Source: Bradyrhizobium genosp. SA-3 (GTDB lineage: Bacteria > Pseudomonadota > Alphaproteobacteria > Rhizobiales > Xanthobacteraceae). From it: 53,754 bases of DNA. The stretch covers positions 1 to 53,754 of the forward strand of contig NZ_PSRT01000054.1 in assembly GCF_004212635.1 (NCBI RefSeq), read 5' to 3'. A model generated the notes under the pieces. The model was not told the DNA's origin. It saw only the letters and a program-made list of their open reading frames with translations, and ran no database searches. Positions within the stretch are counted from its first letter, which is position 1. The number at the start of each line of letters is the position of its first letter. Both the position numbers and the translations under genes were made by a program. Shown piece by piece: positions 15,228 through 24,500 of this stretch.

Positions 15228-15695
15228 ATGGCGGGTCCGCCACGCGCACGCGATCCGCAATCGGTGCTGTTCGCCTGCGCGATGAACAGCGTGCGCTCGC
15301 CGATGGCTGAGAGCCTGTTGCAGCACATGTTTCCGCAGGGCCTCTACGTGAGGTCGGCCGGCACCAGGAAGGGCGACCTCGATCCGTTTGCGGTGTCCGT
15401 GATGGCCGAGCTCGGCCAGGACATCTCCGCCCACAGGCCGCAGACCTTCGAGGAACTGGAGGACTGGGAGGGATTGAACTTCGACCTCATCATCACGCTG
15501 TCGCCGGAGGCGCACCACAGGGCGCTGGAGCTGACCCGCACGCTCGCCGCCGACGTCGAATACTGGCCGACGCAGGATCCCACCACCATCGAAGGCAGCC
15601 GTGACCAGAAGCTCGCCGCCTATCGCGAGGTCTGCGATCAGCTCCTGATGCGCATCCGCCGGCGGTTCGCGAAGGCGGGCGCTGCGTCAGGCTGA
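15228..15695 (+). CDS. Low-molecular-weight phosphotyrosine phosphatase / arsenate reductase family protein
   Basis: The 155-residue protein carries the P-loop VLFACAMNSVRSPMAE, that is, the C-x5-R-S active site of the LMW-PTP fold, near residue 17. The general acid loop appears later as WPTQDPTT (Asp). Other fold markers are LYVRSAGTRKGDLDPFAV and DLIITLSPEAH. Members either dephosphorylate phosphotyrosine or, with extra cysteines, reduce arsenate. The cysteines needed for thioredoxin-coupled arsenate reduction are absent (only the active-site Cys and one later Cys are seen), so phosphatase is likelier. AAAGAGG upstream serves as ribosome site. Its place after UPF0262 and before maf is the normal rhizobial order. 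Confidence 0.85.
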   Translation: MAGPPRARDPQSVLFACAMNSVRSPMAESLLQHMFPQGLYVRSAGTRKGDLDPFAVSVMAELGQDISAHRPQTFEELEDWEGLNFDLIITLSPEAHHRALELTRTLAADVEYWPTQDPTTIEGSRDQKLAAYREVCDQLLMRIRRRFAKAGAASG

Positions 15696-15721
15696 TCTCG
15701 TGCCCCGGACGCGGCGTATCT

Positions 15722-15866
15722 TCCCCCTCGCCCCGCTTGCGGGGAGAGGTTGGGGGTGAGGGGGAGTCTCCGCGAGAACGGTGATAGTGAGAATCGTGGA
15801 GAGTCCCCCTCACCCGGAATTCAAGCACGCTTGAATTCCGGCCTCTCCCCGCGCGGGGGGAGAGGC
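15722..15866. repeat. Composite palindromic repeat between phosphatase and maf genes
   Basis: Units CCTCGCCCCGCTTGCGGGGAGAGG and CCTCTCCCCGCGCGGGGGGAGAGG flank arms GTGAGGGGGAGTCTC and GAGAGTCCCCCTCAC. Nested inside is a perfect 13-bp inverted repeat with a 2-base gap, CCGGAATTCAAGC (15814-15826) and GCTTGAATTCCGG (15829-15841). The element occupies the place where infA lies in several related genomes. Confidence 0.82.
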
Positions 15867-16018
15867 GAAGAAGGCGTAACACCCGCGTCACAGACTGCGG
15901 GCACACGCATGTCGGAAGCCACGAATCAGTAAAGACCGGGTTCCCGGGTTGTGAAAACGGCCCCCTTCCGATAGGTTCCGCGCGCAATTCACTCCTGCTT
16001 CATCCCCCAAATCACCTG

Positions 16019-16648
16019 ATGCTCGGCCGCCCCAAATTCGTACTTGCTTCCGGTTCGCCGCGACGCCTGTCGCTGCTCAACCAAGCCGGCATCGAGCCGG
16101 ACGCGCTCCGGCCGGCCGACGTCGACGAGACGCCGAAGCGGGGCGAGCTGCCGCGCGCCTGCGCCAACCGCCTCGCCCGGGTCAAGGCCGATGCGGCGCT
16201 GAAATCGGTGCAGCTGGATGACGAGCTGCGCGGCGCCTTCATCCTCTCTGCCGACACCGTGGTGGCGGTCGGCCGCCGCATCCTGCCCAAGGCCAACCTG
16301 GTCGACGAAGCCGCGCAGTGCCTGCGGCTGCTGTCGGGCCGCAACCACCGGGTCTACACCGCGATCTGCCTCGTGACGCCGCGCGAGGCCTTCCGCCAGC
16401 GCTTGGTCGAGACCCGCGTCCGCTTCAAGCGCCTCTCGGAAGACGACATCCAGGCCTATATCGGCTCCGGCGAATGGCGCGGCAAAGCCGGCGGCTATGC
16501 CGTGCAGGGCATCGCCGGCTCGTTCGTGGTCAAGATGGTCGGCTCCTACACCAACGTGGTCGGCCTGCCGCTGTACGAGACCACGGCCCTGCTCGGCGGC
16601 GAGGGCTTTCCGACCCGCTTCGGCTGGCTCAACGCCACCGCGGTGTGA
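16019..16648 (+). CDS. maf: Maf-family nucleoside triphosphate pyrophosphatase
   Basis: Maf proteins hydrolyse non-canonical or excess nucleoside triphosphates (dTTP/UTP or modified bases) to monophosphate and pyrophosphate. The 209-residue product has the N-terminal substrate loop LASGSPRRLSLL, the ADTVVAVG motif with the catalytic Asp, and GKAGGYAVQGIAGSFV with YTNVVGLPL near the end. Length is normal. ATG 16019 fits the family start, but no clear ribosome site precedes it. It is followed 154 bp later by yacG, as in other rhizobia. Confidence 0.92.
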   Translation: MLGRPKFVLASGSPRRLSLLNQAGIEPDALRPADVDETPKRGELPRACANRLARVKADAALKSVQLDDELRGAFILSADTVVAVGRRILPKANLVDEAAQCLRLLSGRNHRVYTAICLVTPREAFRQRLVETRVRFKRLSEDDIQAYIGSGEWRGKAGGYAVQGIAGSFVVKMVGSYTNVVGLPLYETTALLGGEGFPTRFGWLNATAV

Positions 16649-16802
16649 GCACCACAGCGCCGCCGACAACAAACGCGAACACAACCCTATGCACAGTAGA
16701 ATTGGCCCGCGGGGCCCTGGCGTCGCGCCTGCGTGCCCGACCGAGGAACCCGTTTGCCGGCAGACGCTTGAACTGCCTCACCTCGTGTAAGCTGCCCCGA
16801 CC

Positions 16803-16985
16803 ATGAACGATCACGTCAAAACGCCCGCTGCCCCCCTCAAGACCTGCCCGATCTGCGGTAAGCCGCAGTCAGAGGCCACCCGCCCGTTCTGCTCCTCGCG
16901 CTGCCGCGACGTCGATTTGAACCGCTGGCTGAAAGGCTCCTACGTCATCCCCGGCCGCGACGACGAGACCGATGACGTAGAATAG
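16803..16985 (+). CDS. yacG: DNA gyrase inhibitor YacG
   Basis: The 60-residue protein is a zinc ribbon with CPIC near residue 15 and FCSSRC near residue 29, the C-x2-C...C-x3-C pattern of YacG. The following DVDLNRWLKGSYVIPG helix-loop is the family hallmark. YacG binds GyrB and blocks DNA binding by gyrase. The acidic tail DDETDDVE is typical. It is the last gene of the hisD-maf string and ends shortly before tRNA-Phe. Confidence 0.93.
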   Translation: MNDHVKTPAAPLKTCPICGKPQSEATRPFCSSRCRDVDLNRWLKGSYVIPGRDDETDDVE

Positions 16986-17171
16986 CTAAACAATATCAAA
17001 TATTTATTTGAGCGTTCAGCCCGCTGCGTGCCAGCCGCAGCAAGCCCAAGTCACCTTGTGCACAGCCGGGCCGCGCCCGGCGAAGCCTGTTGGCGAAGCC
17101 GGGTGGACAGGCCGCTTCTAGCCCACTATAAACCGCCCGCTCGATGGGCTTTGGCCCCTCTCTTGGAGCAC

Positions 17172-17247
17172 GCCCAGGTAGCTCAGTTGGTAGAGCATGC
17201 GACTGAAAATCGCAGTGTCGGTGGTTCGATTCCGCCCCTGGGCACCA
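17172..17247 (+). tRNA. tRNA-Phe (anticodon GAA)
   Basis: The 76-nt gene begins GCCCAGGTAGCTCAGTTGGT and ends CCTGGGCACCA with encoded CCA. The acceptor stem GCCCAGG/CCTGGGC, D arm, anticodon arm TGCGA-CTGAAAA-TCGCA and T arm GGTTCGATTCC are all visible. The anticodon is GAA (phenylalanine). It faces a convergent TRAP permease gene whose stop lies 38 bp away. Confidence 0.97.
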
Positions 17248-17285
17248 TTTGCGTTTGACAAGCGCCCGGTGCTCACCGCTGCGCC

Positions 17286-19034
17286 TCAACTCGCGTACAG
17301 ATAGTTCGGCAGCCACAGCGTCATGCCGGGCCAGAGATACATGATCACCATGCACAGGATCACGACGAGCATGTAGGGCATCATGCCGGCGAAGATCTGG
17401 TTCAGCGTAACGTGCTTCGGGGCGACGCCCTTGAGATAGAACGCCGACATCGCGACCGGCGGCGACAGGAACGCGGCCTGCAAGTTCACGAACACCAGCG
17501 TGCCCCAAAGGATCGGATCGATGTTGAAGTGCTTCAGCATCGGCAGGAAGATCGGCACGAAGATGATGATAATCTCGGTCCATTCGAGCGGCCAGCCCAG
17601 CACGAAGATGATCGCCTGCGACAAGATCATGAACTGCACGGGCGTCATGTTGAGCGACAGCACCCAGCTTTCCAGCAGCGCCTGACCGCCGAGAATGGCG
17701 AACACCGCCGAGAACAGCGCCGAGCCGACGAACAGCCAGCACACCATCGCGGTCGTCTTTGCGGTCAGGAACACCGCTTCCTTGGTGCGCTTCCAGTCGA
17801 GCGTGCGGGCGTGGAACGCGAGGATGAAGGCGCCGGCGGCGCCGACGCCGGCGGACTCGGTCGCGGTCGTGATGCCGAACAGGATCACCCCCAGCACCAC
17901 GACGGTGAGGATGCCGAGCGGCATCACCGACGACGTCAAGAGCTTCAACACTTCGAAGCGTTCGCCGTTCATGCGCAAGTAAGAGCGCGCCGTCCACGCC
18001 GCCAGCACGGCGGCTGATATCGCGAACCAGATGTAGAACTGGGTGTCCGGTCCCTTTTCGGCGGGCGACAGCTCCTTCGGCTCGACCGGGCTGCCGAGCT
18101 GCTGCAGGCCTTCGACGGCTCCGCTCGCGGCGCCGGCCTGCTGGTGGATCACGACATACCACCAGACCGTGCCGAGCGTGATGGCGGTCAACAGGAATGG
18201 CACCAGCGAAATGAGGAAGTGTTGCACGATCGCGCCATAGCCCATCGGCTTGCCGTCGATCGCGAGCGCCTTCGCTTTTGTCGGCGACAACAGCGCCTTG
18301 GACAGCCCGACGAACAGGTTCGGCGAGTAGAGGGTCGAGAACTTCGTGATCCATTCCGGCACGGGGACGCGGGTCTGTTCCTCCGGCAGCGGCGGGGCGA
18401 TCTTCGGGTTGATCATCGCCCAGCCGATGACATAGACGAGATAGAGGAACGCCAGGAAGAAGCTCGGAAGCATCGCGGCCGCATAGAGCTTGACCACGGA
18501 CTGGCCCGCGACCGCGGCGTAGACGATGATCATCACCGAGGGCGGGATCAGGATGCCGAGCGTGCCGCCCGCAGTAATGACGCCGGAGGCGAGCTTCACG
18601 TCGTAGCCGGCGCGCAGCATCGGGTTGAAGGCGATCACGCCCATCAGCACCACTACCGCGCCGACGAGCCCTGAGGCGATGCCCCAGAATGTGCAGACGA
18701 TCAGGGTCGCGACCGCCAGCGAGGCGGGCACGCGGCGGAAGGCGAGCTGGATCGAATAGAACATCTTGTCGACCAGCGCGCCGCGCTCCATCACATAGCC
18801 CATCAGCACGAACAACGGGATGGAGATCAATACGTCGTTGGTCATCGCGCCGTAGCTGCGCTGGACCATCAGCTCGAACACCTTGTTGTGCGTCCAGTTC
18901 TGCGACGGGTCGTAGAAGGCGATGAAGCCGAAGAACATGCCAAGGCCCATCAGCGTAAACGCCGTGGCGAAGCCCATCATGATGACGACGACGATGAGCG
19001 TCAGCATCAACAGGCCGAGTGCCGGATCGCTCAT
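17286..19034 (-). CDS. TRAP transporter large permease (DctM type)
   Basis: This is the 12-helix subunit of a tripartite ATP-independent periplasmic transporter. The 582-residue protein starts with hydrophobic MSDPALGLLMLTLIVVVIMM and shows DctM hallmarks: ISIPLFVLMGYVMERG, VVLMGVIAFNPML, ITAGGTLGILIPPSVMIIVY, and in the second half TATESAGVGAAGAFILA, LGWPLEWTEIIIIFVPIF, AAFLSPPVAMSAFYLKGVAP. It is about 150 residues longer than usual (around 425). The extra part, about residues 215-365, contains hydrophilic stretches and two or three additional hydrophobic segments. The start overlaps the small-permease stop by 4 bp. Confidence 0.92.
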   Translation of the reverse strand: MSDPALGLLMLTLIVVVIMMGFATAFTLMGLGMFFGFIAFYDPSQNWTHNKVFELMVQRSYGAMTNDVLISIPLFVLMGYVMERGALVDKMFYSIQLAFRRVPASLAVATLIVCTFWGIASGLVGAVVVLMGVIAFNPMLRAGYDVKLASGVITAGGTLGILIPPSVMIIVYAAVAGQSVVKLYAAAMLPSFFLAFLYLVYVIGWAMINPKIAPPLPEEQTRVPVPEWITKFSTLYSPNLFVGLSKALLSPTKAKALAIDGKPMGYGAIVQHFLISLVPFLLTAITLGTVWWYVVIHQQAGAASGAVEGLQQLGSPVEPKELSPAEKGPDTQFYIWFAISAAVLAAWTARSYLRMNGERFEVLKLLTSSVMPLGILTVVVLGVILFGITTATESAGVGAAGAFILAFHARTLDWKRTKEAVFLTAKTTAMVCWLFVGSALFSAVFAILGGQALLESWVLSLNMTPVQFMILSQAIIFVLGWPLEWTEIIIIFVPIFLPMLKHFNIDPILWGTLVFVNLQAAFLSPPVAMSAFYLKGVAPKHVTLNQIFAGMMPYMLVVILCMVIMYLWPGMTLWLPNYLYAS

Positions 19035-19699
19035 GTGTTCAGGTCCCCGCCCATGCCGCGCTGCCGCGCCAATTCATCGATGCGCTGCGCGCCCTCGATG
19101 GCGAGCTTGCGCGATTCCTCGTCGACATATTCAGAGTGCGCGAGCTGCTCCTCGATGACATCGGTCTCGGCAACGTCGGCAAGCCGGCTCGGCCATTCGC
19201 CGGTCTTCAGGCACACGACGCAGCGGATGATCTCGGCGACCCCCTGCAGCATGATCAGCGCGCCCGCGATCGGGATGACGGTCTTGAAGTGGTAGACCGG
19301 CGGGCCCTCGGCCGTGACGTTGGAATGCTCGTTGATGGCCCAGGAGTCCGCAGCGTAGAAGTAGCCAGCATAGATCAGCGCGGCGATGCCCGGGATGAAG
19401 AAGACGAAGTAGAGAACGAGGTCGAGCGCGGCCTGCGTGCGCGGGCGCATCGAGGAATACAGGAAGTCGCCGCGGACATGGGCGTTCTGCGCCAACGTGT
19501 AGGCGCCGGCCAGCATGAACAGCGATCCGTACAGCATGTTCTCGGCGTCGAAGATCCAGGCCGTCGGCATGTTCACGGCGTAGCGCTTGAACACTTCGAT
19601 GCAGACGACGCTCATCAGCAGGATCATCAGCCAGGCGGTCGCCTTGCCGACCCAGGTGGAGATGCCGTCGATCGTGTGCAGTAAACGCTGTACGCTCAT
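19031..19699 (-). CDS. TRAP transporter small permease (DctQ type)
   Basis: Start ATG 19699 (MSVQRLLHTIDGISTWVGKA) is preferred over a TTG 42 bp upstream. The 222-residue protein has four membrane helices: about 18-38, 55-75 (NMLYGSLFMLAGAYTLAQNA), 88-110 (LDLVLYFVFFIPGIAALIYA) and 135-160. The DctQ signature HVRGDFLYSSMRPRTQAALD lies between helices two and three. The C-terminal 60 residues are charged (ETDVIEEQLAHSEYVDEESR) and longer than in short DctQ proteins. It bridges the binding protein and the large permease. A 94-bp gap separates it from the binding-protein gene upstream. Confidence 0.9.
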   Translation of the reverse strand: MSVQRLLHTIDGISTWVGKATAWLMILLMSVVCIEVFKRYAVNMPTAWIFDAENMLYGSLFMLAGAYTLAQNAHVRGDFLYSSMRPRTQAALDLVLYFVFFIPGIAALIYAGYFYAADSWAINEHSNVTAEGPPVYHFKTVIPIAGALIMLQGVAEIIRCVVCLKTGEWPSRLADVAETDVIEEQLAHSEYVDEESRKLAIEGAQRIDELARQRGMGGDLNT

Positions 19700-19793
19700 C
19701 TGATAAGGTTCGGCATTAAATATGCCCCCAACATAGCACAAGGCACCGCCCGGGTGTCGGTCCGGACGGCGCCCTGCCGGCTTTATTTCGGCG

Positions 19794-20933
19794 TCAGAGC
19801 TTCTTGGCCGCGGCGTTCGGCCCGAAATAGTGATCGTAGGCCATGCGGCGGCTCACCACCGTATCCTGCTCCCACTGCGTCGCGCGCTTGGCAAACTCGA
19901 TCTGCGACTGCACGATCTCCTTGAACAGCGGGTTCTCCGCCGCCTTCTTCTTCACCACGCCGTCATAGATCTCGAGCTGCTGCTTCAGGATGGCATCCGG
20001 CGTCTTGTAGAACTTGACGTTGTCCTTGGTCTGCAGCTCCACATAGTCCTTGGAGTAGCGGTCGATCGCCTTCCAGGACATATCCGCAGAAGCCGCGTCC
20101 ACCGCGTTGGCGATGATCGCCTTTATCTTGTCCGGCAGCGCGTTGTACTTGTCCTTGTTGAACGTGATCTCGAACTGCTCGGCATTCTGGTGATAGCTCT
20201 GCAGCATGCAGACCTTGGAGACATCGGGGAAGCCAAGCACGCGGTCGGAGGTGGCGTTGTTGAACTCGGCCGCATCGAGCAGGCCGCGGTCCATGGCAGC
20301 TACGATTTCGCCGCCGGGCAGCGCGTTCACGGCTGCGCCCATCCCCGAGTAAACGTCGATGGAGATTCCGACGGTGCGGAATTTCAGACCCTTGACATCC
20401 TCGGGCTTGGTGATCGGCTTCTTGAACCAGCCGAACGGCTGGGTCGGCATCGGCCCGTAGGGGAACGAGACGACGTTGGCGCCGATCGACGCATAGAGCT
20501 TTTCGAGCAGTTCCTTGCCGCCGCCATAGCGGTGCCAGGCCAGCAGCATGTTGGCGTCCATCGCAAAGCCCGGGCCCGAGCCCCATAGCGCCAGCGCGGT
20601 CTGCTTGCCATAGTGATAGACCAGCACGCCATGGCCGCCGTCGAGCACGCCCTTGGACACGGCATCGAGCAGGCCGAAGGCGGGCACGACAGCGCCTGCC
20701 GGCAGCACTTCGATCTTCAGATCGCCGCCGGTCATGTCGTTGACCTTCTTGGCGTAGTCGAGGGCGTATTCGTGGAAAATGTCCTTTGACGGCCAGGTGC
20801 TTTGCCAGCGCATGCTGATCGGCCCCTGGGCGCTGACGACGCTCGGCGCGGCTACCGTCGCGGCGGCACCCGCAGCAGCGACCTTGAGAAAGCCGCGGCG
20901 GCTCGAAGTGCTGCCCTTCTTTGATTTGGTCAT
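19794..20933 (-). CDS. TRAP transporter substrate-binding protein (DctP type), Tat-exported
   Basis: ATG 20933 is fixed by GGGGAGGAGGCAGCC upstream. The 379-residue protein carries a twin-arginine signal, SSRRGFLKVAAAGAAATVAA, with a likely cut after VVSA. The mature part is a DctP-family solute receptor: MRWQSTWPSKDIFHEYALDY, DLKIEVLPAGAVVPAFGLLD, the WFKKPITKPEDVKGLKFRT block, and PGGEIVAAMDRGLLDAAEFN. This last group, with a DctP-type arginine in KFRTVG, binds organic acid carboxylates in relatives. The mannitol/chloroaromatic (TakP-like) branch fits best. The ligand is unknown. It heads the operon with the DctQ and DctM genes. Confidence 0.93.
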   Translation of the reverse strand: MTKSKKGSTSSRRGFLKVAAAGAAATVAAPSVVSAQGPISMRWQSTWPSKDIFHEYALDYAKKVNDMTGGDLKIEVLPAGAVVPAFGLLDAVSKGVLDGGHGVLVYHYGKQTALALWGSGPGFAMDANMLLAWHRYGGGKELLEKLYASIGANVVSFPYGPMPTQPFGWFKKPITKPEDVKGLKFRTVGISIDVYSGMGAAVNALPGGEIVAAMDRGLLDAAEFNNATSDRVLGFPDVSKVCMLQSYHQNAEQFEITFNKDKYNALPDKIKAIIANAVDAASADMSWKAIDRYSKDYVELQTKDNVKFYKTPDAILKQQLEIYDGVVKKKAAENPLFKEIVQSQIEFAKRATQWEQDTVVSRRMAYDHYFGPNAAAKKL

Positions 20934-21094
20934 GGCTGCCTCCTCCCCTTGGAATAGCGATCCGTTGCGGATCAGCTCTTTTTTATTGGAACAAGTCAAA
21001 GTCTTGCGCAGGGGTTTGGCAAGAATGTTCGGAATGATGCGACGCTTCGACGCGGACTGCGGTGATGACGCGCCGCACCGGGACCAGACCACGG

Positions 21095-21311
21095 AAGCGT
21101 AGCCGCCTTTCGGAAGAGCAGATCATCGGAATTTTGAAAGAGCATGAGGCCGACGTTTCGGCCGCCGATCTGCCGCAAGCGTGGCGTTAGCGACGCCAGC
21201 ATCTACCAATGAACAACGAAGTTCGGCGGTATGGAGGTGTCGGAGGCCAAGCGGCTGAAGACGCTGGAGGACGAGAACACGCGGCTAAAGCGGTTGCTGG
21301 CCGACGCCATG
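21095..21311 (+). pseudogene. IS3-family transposase OrfA remnant
   Basis: Reading KRSRLSEEQIIGILKEHEAD and then, after a register change near 21172, a segment equivalent to RKRGVSDASIY, followed by KFGGMEVSEAKRLKTLEDEN and TRLKRLLADAM gives the helix-turn-helix and leucine-zipper parts of IS3-group OrfA. It is broken three ways: a net one-base frame change near 21172, a TGA at 21210 where the family has Trp, and loss of everything after LLADAM. No OrfB and no terminal inverted repeats are visible. The relic lies between the TRAP operon and NAD-glutamate dehydrogenase and marks an old insertion site. Confidence 0.8.
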
Positions 21312-21402
21312 GTCTGGACGGAATGTATGGTCCACCCCGTCCGGGCAAGGTGTCGTGACGTCGTGCGTTACGATTTCAGTTGCATAATGCGCTTACGTCT
21401 TA

Positions 21403-21460
21403 AATTATATAGCTAATTCAATAACATACGAGTTCGCGGTTTTATCCTGAATGGCGCACT
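21403..21460. repeat. AT-rich dispersed repeat with ACATACGAGTTCG core, copy A
   Basis: The 58-bp stretch starts AATTATATAG, then has TTCAATAACATACGAGTTCG and ATGGCGCAC. It aligns without gaps to copy B (26601-26650) at 38 of 50 positions, and to copy C (28289 on) with AATTATATAG, TTCAAT and GAGTTCGC shared, all in the same orientation. It lies between the IS3 relic and the 3' end of NAD-glutamate dehydrogenase. Confidence 0.7.
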
Positions 21461-21569
21461 ATGAGCTTGCTCGCCGGACCTCGTAGGCCTTCCTGGAAGC
21501 TGAGAGACGGCTGCGAAATCAGCGTTCGTGCGCGTTCTATGTCGCGAACCGCGGTGCTGCCGTCGCGCC

Positions 21570-24500
21570 TCAGGTCTTGACGAGGTCTCCCAGCAAATTG
21601 GCTGCCACCGTGAGCTTGGCGAGCGTCAGGCCGCTGGCCGCGATCTCCTCGACCGAGCGGCGGACGCGCATCGCCTCAGGATGAGCCGCGAGCCAGTCGC
21701 CGGCGGCCTGTTGGCCGGATTCGCCGTTTGCCAGCATGTTGGCGACCAGCGCTCTTTCCGCGGCCGCGATCTGGTCGACGGCACGATCGATGGCGAGACG
21801 TTCGTAATTATCGCTGGCCGGCACGCTGCGCGCGGCGGCGATGATGCGATCGAGCCTGAAATCGGCCTCGGCGGCGAAGAAGGTCGCGGCGGCGTCACCG
21901 ATGGCCCGGCTGGTGCGCTCTGCGACGGTGACGATATCCGGCGCGGAGACGAGCGCGTCGAGATCGGCGAGGTCCGCGGCAAGGCCCGCCGGGACGCCGG
22001 CATCGATCAGATCTCGCCGCCGCTTGGTGCGCCCAGCCTGCAAGTCCTGCGGCAGAGTCTTGTCGAGCCCGGCGGCGATCTCCCGGATTCCGGGACCGAA
22101 GCGCGCGATCACGGCGTCCAGACCGGCATTGAGGTCAGCATTGCGCACATACCAGACCATGCGTGAGAGCAGGAGATCCTGAAGCGACGCGTAGAGGCCA
22201 AGCTGCAACTGCCCGTCGATGCGGGTGTCGAGTGCATCGATCGCGGCATTGAGCCGCTTGAGGCCGTAGGATTCATCCACCGCCACGAAGGCCGTGACGA
22301 TGGTGGCGATATCGGCATCGGTCTCGTCGGTCAGGCGCACGACGCAGGCCGGGCCGCCCCGATTGATCACGGCATTGGCGAGACTGGTGGCGATGATCTC
22401 CCGCCGGAGCCGGTGCGATTGCACCGCTGTCGGGAATTTCTCCTGCACCTGGTGCGGAAAATACTGGGATAGTTCGCGGGCGAGATAGGGATCGTCAGGT
22501 ACGCCAGTCGCGAGCAGGTCGTCGTAGAGCGTCAGCTTGGCGTAAGCGAGCAACACGGCAAGCTCGGGCCGCGTCAGGAGCTGGTTGCGTCTCGTGCGTT
22601 CAGTGATCGCCGCATCGTCGGGCAAGAACTCCACGGCGCGGCTAAGCAGGCCGCGCTGCTCGAGCGATTGCATCAGGCGGGTGAGGAAGCCGATCTCGGC
22701 CACGCCCTTCCGTTCGGCCAGCGAGAGCGCCAGCGTCTGAAGATAATTGTTGCGCAGCACCAGTGCGCCGACCTCCTCGGTCATCGCGGCGAGCAGGTCG
22801 TTGCGGTCGCCAGGGGTGAGGCGCCCCTCGCGCTCGGGACGCGCCAGTGCGATCTTGATATTGACCTCGACGTCGGACGTATTCACGCCCGCCGAATTGT
22901 CGATGGCGTCCGTATTGAGCTTCACGCCCTTCTGCGCCGCCTCGATACGGCCGCGCTGGGTGACGCCGAGATTGGCGCCTTCGCCGATCACCCGGGCGCG
23001 GACATCGGCGCCCGCGATGCGGATCGGATCGTTGGCGCGGTCGCCGGCCTGATCATCGCTTTCCGAGGACGAGCGGATATACGTGCCGATGCCGCCAAAC
23101 CACAGGAGGTCCACGCGGGCCTTGAGGATCGCCGTCATCACCTCGAAAGGCGTGGCCTGCGGCTTGTCGAGATCAAGCAGCGTGCGCACTTCCGGCGCAA
23201 GCGGGATCGCCTTGAGCGAGCGCGAGAACACGCCGCCGCCTTGCGAGATTAGGGACTTGTCGTAGTCCTGCCAGCTCGATCGCAACAGGTTGAACAGGCG
23301 CTTGCGTTCGGCGAGGCTGATCGCCGGATCAGGCGAGGGATCGATGAAGATGTCGCGGTGATCGAACGCCGCGATGAGCTTCGTCGCCGGCGAGAGCAGC
23401 ATGCCGTTGCCAAAGACATCGCCCGACATGTCGCCGACGCCGGCAACCGTGAACGGCTTGGTCTGGATGTCGGTGCCAAGCTCGCGGAAGTGACGCTTGA
23501 CCGCCTCCCACGCGCCTCGCGCCGTGATCCCCATCTTCTTGTGGTCATAGCCCTGGCTGCCGCCGGAGGCGAAGGCATCGCCGAGCCAATGGTGCTTCTC
23601 GGTCGAGATCGCATTGGCGATGTCGGAGAAGGTGGCGGTGCCCTTGTCGGCGGCGACGACCAGGTAGGGGTCGTCGGCGTCATGCCGCACGGTCGAGTCG
23701 GGCGGCACGATGTCGTCGCCGTCAAGATTGTCGGTGAGTTCGAGCAGCGTGCGAACGAAGATGCGATAGGCCTCGGTGCCTTCCGCCATGAAGTGGTCAC
23801 GACTGGAGGGCGAGGGCAGGCGCTTGGGCACGAAGCCGCCCTTGGCCCCGACCGGCACGATCACGACGTTCTTCACCTGTTGTGCCTTCACGAGGCCCAG
23901 GATCTCGGTACGGAAATCCTGCGGCCGGTCGGACCAGCGCAGACCGCCGCGCGCGACCTTGCCGAAGCGCAGATGAATGCCCTCGACGCGGGGTGAGTAG
24001 ACGAAAATCTCGTATAGTGGTCGCGGTGCCGGCAGGGCCTCGATTTTGCGGGCGTCGAACTTGAAGGAGATCACCGGATGCGGATGTCCATCCTGACCGA
24101 CCTGCCACAAATTGGTGCGGATGGTTGCCTGTACCAGATTAGTGAAGCGGCGCAGGATGCGATCTTCATCGAGCGAGGCGACGGATTTGAGCTGCTCCTC
24201 GATCTCGGCGACGAGGGCCATCTCGCGCGCCGAGCGCTCCGCAACCGTGAGTCCAAGGCGCGGATCGAGGCGGCCCTGGAACAGGGCGACGATGTTGGCG
24301 GTAATCGCGGCGTTCTTGCGCAGGGTCTCCCACATATAGTCCTGGGTGAACGGGGCGCGGATCTGATGGAGGTATCGCGACAGCGCGCGGATCGTCGATA
24401 CTTCCCGCCAGCTCAGGGCCGTGCGCAGGATCAGTGCGTTGAACCCGTCGGATTCGGCGCGATCGCGGACCACCGCCATGATCGAGGCTTCCAGACGATG

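Noticed and set aside
16996..18354. 452-codon minus-strand frame spanning tRNA-Phe and the 3' part of the TRAP permease
   Set aside because: It overlaps the permease in another frame and reads through a tRNA gene.
21311..21416. C-terminal extension of the IS3 OrfA-like frame to a 61-residue protein
   Set aside because: Similarity ends at LLADAM; the rest has no family character and the gene is already broken upstream.
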